Assembly (NCBI RefSeq): GCF_041428715.1
Contig: NZ_CP155572.1
Length of the DNA stretch: 64,000 nucleotides
DNA from: Sporomusa malonica
GTDB taxonomy: Bacteria > Bacillota > Negativicutes > Sporomusales > Sporomusaceae
Direction: 5' to 3' (one strand)
Made by a program: the position numbers and the translations under genes. Within the stretch, counting starts at the first letter, position 1; every line of letters starts with the position of its first letter. The notes beneath the pieces are model-generated. The model was not told the DNA's origin and ran no database searches. It saw only the letters and a program-made list of their open reading frames with translations. Below, in pieces: positions 60,618 to 64,000 of this stretch.

Positions 60618-62087
60618 TTAAGCGATGCCAGCGTAACGGCAGGTGATCTCAATCAGGCGGACTAAGCATTGAACTGCATAACGGGTAACATCTTCTAACA
60701 GGCGGTTTTTACTGTCAACAGTGGCAAGGCCTGGGGAAATATAAATATTGCCGTCATAAGCGACAGTCGGTATTACGCCCATTTGTGCCATACCTGTTTG
60801 GAAGATATTGCTGCCGGCATACATGTCTTCAATCGAGAAAATCGGAATACCTAGTTCGCCACCTTCCCAAGTTTTCTCGTAGTTAACCTCAACAGCGGTC
60901 GAGTTATACGATTTGGAGATAATGATTCCATCTTTAAGACGGGCAGGAAGATTAATCTTTGCAAACTCTTCTTTAACTATTTTTTCGAGAACATCAACTG
61001 GGTCGGTCAAGACTTGCGGATTATCGCGCAGTACTTTAAGAGCTTGGATTTGGCTTAAGAGTGCTTCTTTACCAGGGTCAAAACCTACATAAGCAGCCTT
61101 ACCATAAGCAGCTGTAGTACCATAGCGGTCACCATGCATACCCATGGCGCGACGGATGGGTACCATGTATTCTTCTTTGCCAATGATGAGACCGCTGGTA
61201 GCTGCGCCGGTGGCTTTGTCCATGCTGTAGATAATAACATCTGCGCCAGTTTTGATTGGGTTGCAGCCTACGAACGGCAGACCCCAGGCATTATCAATGA
61301 CATAAGGGATATCATAGGAATGCGCTAAATCCGCAAGATATTTTTGCAGAATCGGAGTGCCTTCTTCGTCTTTTACGGCATAGCCATAGCCTGGAGTTTC
61401 ATAGCCAAGGCCGGTAATACCGGTTAAGAACGGAGCGTGAATGCTCGCATGCTCGCTTAAAATATCGAGAGATTCCTCAGGATCAACACCGGTTAAGAGT
61501 GGAACAGGATGATATTTGATGCCATGTACGTCATATCGTGCACCAGCTAATGGTACGATTATCGTGTCAAGGTTATTTTGGCGTTTACCGTAGAAACCAA
61601 GTTCGCCCGCAGTGGTGCCTCGATCGCCAAATATGTCTTTAAACCGTGCCGGAAATGGACGACCATAAGCGCCTTGGTGATGTAGATGTTTTTCATAAGG
61701 TGCAATATAGCGAGCACGATAGTTATCACCACGTCCCATCATTGGAGGGCTGAATAAGCTGTCAAATGTTACCCAAAGACCTGCTTCACAAGTCGATATT
61801 GGGCAGGCGTCATATTCGTCGCCGTAAACAGACTTAACCAATTCACGAATGTCGTCAACCAGTTTAGCCAAAGGAATTACTTCTTTTGCACCATGCTCGC
61901 TGTACTCCATGATATCATCGCGAAGGGGGGCTGGACAGCCGGAGATAGCACCGGTTAAACCAAATTTGCCTTTGAGTTCTTTAGGAATGTTGATTTCATC
62001 TGCCGCTTTACGAGCGTCTGCGTAAATATTGGAAATGTTTTGTTGAAGAGCGCGGTACATCTGGAATTTAAATTTGTGTGTTGACAT
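60618..62087 (-). CDS. PLP-dependent fold-type I enzyme of unknown specificity
   Basis: A 489-residue aminotransferase-superfamily protein. The Schiff-base lysine is in DVIIYSMDKATGAATSGLII; YVIDNAWGLPFVGC supplies the PLP-ring aspartate. Upstream are FGLTGAISGCPAP and STCEAGLWVTFDSLF, where the phosphate-binding loop is expected. It is longer than common aminotransferases (about 400), with an N-terminal extension of some 60 residues. It could be a lyase, a transaminase or an aldolase. It lies between ridA and the FAD oxidoreductase. Confidence 0.8.
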   Translation of the reverse strand: MSTHKFKFQMYRALQQNISNIYADARKAADEINIPKELKGKFGLTGAISGCPAPLRDDIMEYSEHGAKEVIPLAKLVDDIRELVKSVYGDEYDACPISTCEAGLWVTFDSLFSPPMMGRGDNYRARYIAPYEKHLHHQGAYGRPFPARFKDIFGDRGTTAGELGFYGKRQNNLDTIIVPLAGARYDVHGIKYHPVPLLTGVDPEESLDILSEHASIHAPFLTGITGLGYETPGYGYAVKDEEGTPILQKYLADLAHSYDIPYVIDNAWGLPFVGCNPIKTGADVIIYSMDKATGAATSGLIIGKEEYMVPIRRAMGMHGDRYGTTAAYGKAAYVGFDPGKEALLSQIQALKVLRDNPQVLTDPVDVLEKIVKEEFAKINLPARLKDGIIISKSYNSTAVEVNYEKTWEGGELGIPIFSIEDMYAGSNIFQTGMAQMGVIPTVAYDGNIYISPGLATVDSKNRLLEDVTRYAVQCLVRLIEITCRYAGIA

Positions 62088-62149
62088 TTGGTTGCCTCCC
62101 TTTTAGTATGTGTGAATTAGTATTGAATGTGATTTGTTGACGGCAGTAG

Positions 62150-62608
62150 CTACTTCACCTTAATAATCATTTCTACTTCTACGGCGGCGTTAAGCGGCAG
62201 CTCAGCTACACCGACAGCAGAACGCGCGTGTTCGCCCGCTTTGCCAAAAATTGAGCCAACTAGTTCTGATGCGCCGTTAATTACCTTAGGCTGGTCATAG
62301 AACTCTGGTGCACTGTTGACAAAGCCGACGATTTTTATCACTTTTTCAATATTGTCCAGCGAACCAATTTGCCCTTTGATGGCTGCCAAACAGTTGATAG
62401 CACAGGTTTTGGCAGCTTCATACCCCTCTTCCACTGTTAATTCTTTACCAAGCTTGCCTTTGAATTTTAATTCGCCAGCAATAAACGGGATCTGCCCGGA
62501 GGTGTACACATAGTTGCCATCTTTAACAGCAGCAACATAAGCTGCCACGGGTTTGGGAGCATCGGGCACGGTAATGTCCAGTTCTTTCAATTTTGCTTCG
62601 TAGCTCAA
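62150..62608 (-). CDS. RidA-family protein (imine/enamine deaminase)
   Basis: A 152-residue YjgF/YER057c/UK114-family trimer protein. RidA hydrolyses reactive enamine/imine products of PLP or flavin enzymes. Motifs YTSGQIPFIAGEL, CAINCLAAIKGQIGSLDNIEKV and RSAVGVAELPLNAAVEVEMI fit the family, with the conserved arginine in ARSAVGVAELP. It is longer than the usual 128 residues because of an N-terminal extension. It sits just before the PLP enzyme, suggesting it handles that enzyme's product. Confidence 0.9.
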   Translation of the reverse strand: MSYEAKLKELDITVPDAPKPVAAYVAAVKDGNYVYTSGQIPFIAGELKFKGKLGKELTVEEGYEAAKTCAINCLAAIKGQIGSLDNIEKVIKIVGFVNSAPEFYDQPKVINGASELVGSIFGKAGEHARSAVGVAELPLNAAVEVEMIIKVK

Positions 62609-62634
62609 ACATATCCCTCCATTATTTTATGGTG

Positions 62635-63057
62635 CTAACCAATGGTGACCTCGTCCGCAACAGATAAACTAAACTCTTTTCCGGTAGTTTTGCTGCCTGT
62701 CATGATAATGTTTAGGTGATTGGGCATATGCGTTTCATCATACCCTGCAATTTTACCGAGTATTTTTTTACCGATTTTGACTTCATCGCCAACGACTATG
62801 ACCCCGCCCTGGTTGATTTCGAAAAAACCGACATAAGCAATATTATTGACTTTGCTTCCAGGCTGGGCTTCTTCATCGGTTATAATTAATTCATGAATCT
62901 CCGTTTGCCGTAACGCACGCGAAGGAGGCTTAATGAGTTCCAGCCCACGGTTTTCGTATACTCCATCCAAAACAACTACTAGCCTGCCAATAACAGGTTG
63001 TTTGGCATAATAGGGGTTAAAGGAACCAAACATTTTGCGGGCATAAGGGTCGGACAC
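62635..63057 (-). CDS. Small beta-rich protein, first gene of the B12-mutase neighbourhood (140 aa)
   Basis: A 140-residue protein 26 bp upstream of ridA. It starts MSDPYARKMFGSFNPYYAKQ, has VIGRLVVVLDGVYENRGLEL and GVIVVGDEVKIGKKILGKIA, which read as a small beta-barrel like a biotin-lipoyl or OB-type fold, and ends GKEFSLSVADEVTIG. No catalytic motif or known family is recognised. A strong terminator (63133-63181) separates it from thrB, so the operon starts here. Confidence 0.75.
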   Translation of the reverse strand: MSDPYARKMFGSFNPYYAKQPVIGRLVVVLDGVYENRGLELIKPPSRALRQTEIHELIITDEEAQPGSKVNNIAYVGFFEINQGGVIVVGDEVKIGKKILGKIAGYDETHMPNHLNIIMTGSKTTGKEFSLSVADEVTIG

Positions 63058-63132
63058 ACGTCTAACCTTCTTTCATAACGGAATTAATGCTGTGATTCTT
63101 TTATATTGTGCCGTGAAAAACAGCAAATATGC

Positions 63133-63181
63133 AAAAAAGAAAACCCTACTCGCTACAAGTGCGAACAGGGTTTTCTTTTTT
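63133..63181. terminator. Bidirectional terminator between thrB and the B12-mutase neighbourhood
   Basis: AAAAAAGAAAACCCT and AGGGTTTTCTTTTTT arms around a 19-base loop that can itself pair (TCGC/GCGA). It ends thrB transcription on the minus strand. Confidence 0.88.
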
Positions 63182-63208
63182 ATGGAACTGTATAATTAGC
63201 ATATCTAG

Positions 63209-64000
63209 CTATACGATTATAGCACCTTGAGTGTCAATCTGTAAAAGTTGATATCTCGCATCCACCTTATGTATGTTAAATGCTTTGACCATTGCCTGCC
63301 CTATCTCATCAGAATTATCGGCGGTAAAGGCCAACAGACACGGTCCAGCGCCGCTCAGCGCTGCGCCCAATGCCCCAGCTTGACGGGCTGCCGCCAGAAC
63401 CTGCGCCATACCAGGAATAAGTTGCTCACGGTACGGCTGATGCAGCCTATCTTCCAGAGCATGAAGTAACAGCTTTAACTCGCCAGTGCACAGCGCCCCA
63501 ATTAAGAGCGCTGTACGACTGACATTAAATACTGCATCTGCAAAGGGTACTGAATCAGGAAGCACCTTACGAGCTGCTTTGGTGGACAGGTTAAATTCAG
63601 GAATTACAGCCACCATGGAAAAGTTTTTAGGTGGCAGGAAGCGTAGATATTTAGCAGTACCGCTGTCCATAATGCTTACAGTGATACCGCCAAAGATGGC
63701 TGGTGCAACATTGTCAGGATGGCCTTCAATGGCTGTCGCCATATCTAAAATTTCTTCTTTGGTAAGTCGATTGCCAGTAAGCTCATTGGCCGCCACTAGC
63801 CCGCCGACTATAGCAGCCGCGCTACTCCCTAGCCCCCGCGCCAGCGGAATATTGTTGACCATGTTAAGTTTAATGCCGTTAGCCGGATAACCAGTTTTGG
63901 TTAACACCATTTGAATTGCCTTAACCACAACATTAGATGCATCAGCCGGTATTGCCCCAGCGCCCTCACCGGCTACCTCCAGTGATATCCCGCCTTGATC
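63209..64000 (-). CDS. thrB: Homoserine kinase (5' end beyond the window)
   Basis: GHMP-family kinase that phosphorylates homoserine on the way to threonine. The ATP loop is PLARGLGSSAAAIVGGLVAA and the late motif 3 is LGAALSGAGPCLLAF; GHPDNVAPAIFGG is also family-typical. The frame stays open to position 64000 without a plausible start (upstream residues read DQGGISLEVAGEGAG), so about 264 codons of a roughly 300-residue protein are present. A terminator follows its stop. It is probably part of a threonine operon outside the window. Confidence 0.92.
   Translation of the reverse strand, partial: DQGGISLEVAGEGAGAIPADASNVVVKAIQMVLTKTGYPANGIKLNMVNNIPLARGLGSSAAAIVGGLVAANELTGNRLTKEEILDMATAIEGHPDNVAPAIFGGITVSIMDSGTAKYLRFLPPKNFSMVAVIPEFNLSTKAARKVLPDSVPFADAVFNVSRTALLIGALCTGELKLLLHALEDRLHQPYREQLIPGMAQVLAAARQAGALGAALSGAGPCLLAFTADNSDEIGQAMVKAFNIHKVDARYQLLQIDTQGAIIV

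Noticed and set aside
1..64000. CRISPR array, prophage or insertion sequence
   Set aside because: No regularly spaced direct repeats, cas, integrase, capsid or transposase genes are visible in the window; the only repeated element is the short dispersed one.

Overview
The window looks like a chromosomal segment of an anaerobic, endospore-forming Firmicute with moderate GC content, most likely a Negativicutes member of the Sporomusa/Pelosinus type. This placement is inferred from a SpoVM-like sporulation peptide, a CIRCE-controlled htpG, LexA boxes of the Gram-positive type, a yybP-ykoY riboswitch, two sigma-54 regulators and selenium-linked purine fermentation genes. No marker gene in the window allows a firm genus call. 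Most genes lie on the minus strand.

Layout. (1) 1-8.2 kb: the end of a branched-chain amino-acid-type ABC binding protein, then an amino-acid oxidation operon. The operon holds a five-polypeptide flavin/iron-sulfur dehydrogenase of the proline dehydrogenase/HcnABC type plus 1-pyrroline-5-carboxylate dehydrogenase (rocA). A sigma-54 promoter with perfect -24/-12 elements precedes it, and its likely activator (CBS-PAS-AAA+-Fis) lies just upstream. (2) 8.3-24.6 kb: housekeeping and stress genes, namely pgeF, an EF-G paralogue, a 24-codon spoVM-like gene, a cobalamin adenosyltransferase, ndk, a gamma-carbonic anhydrase homologue, htpX, a putrescine-type aminotransferase, rmuC, terC under a manganese riboswitch, htpG, helD and a LexA-controlled yneA-like division inhibitor. 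(3) 24.8-50.2 kb: a 23-kb, single-direction purine catabolism island (guaD, xdhBCA, hydantoinase, ssnA, ygfK, xdhD, yqeA, ygeW, ygeY, two NCS2 permeases, ade, ygeX). It has a sigma-54 promoter upstream of ygeX, three copies of a palindromic enhancer-like site, and a YgeV-like activator. (4) 50.4-55.5 kb: a patchwork of small genes, each with its own terminator, including an MCP, a secreted protein, several unannotated micro-ORFs, a LysM protein and tRNA-Pro(GGG). (5) 55.6-63.1 kb: an unusual gene set built around a fused B12-dependent, glutamate-mutase-like protein. Its companions are a small partner protein, a transporter, an FAD oxidoreductase, a fold-type I PLP enzyme, a RidA protein and a small beta-rich protein. 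Then comes a truncated homoserine kinase.

How it works together. The purine island would take adenine, guanine, hypoxanthine, xanthine and urate down to diaminopropionate and carbamoyl phosphate, giving pyruvate, ammonia and ATP. The proline-type operon would give glutamate and reduced carriers. The B12 cluster looks like a third nitrogen-compound catabolic module whose substrate I cannot name; it is the best candidate for an undescribed system here. A dispersed element of about 90 bp, in four full-length and two decayed copies, sits in intergenic regions across the window.
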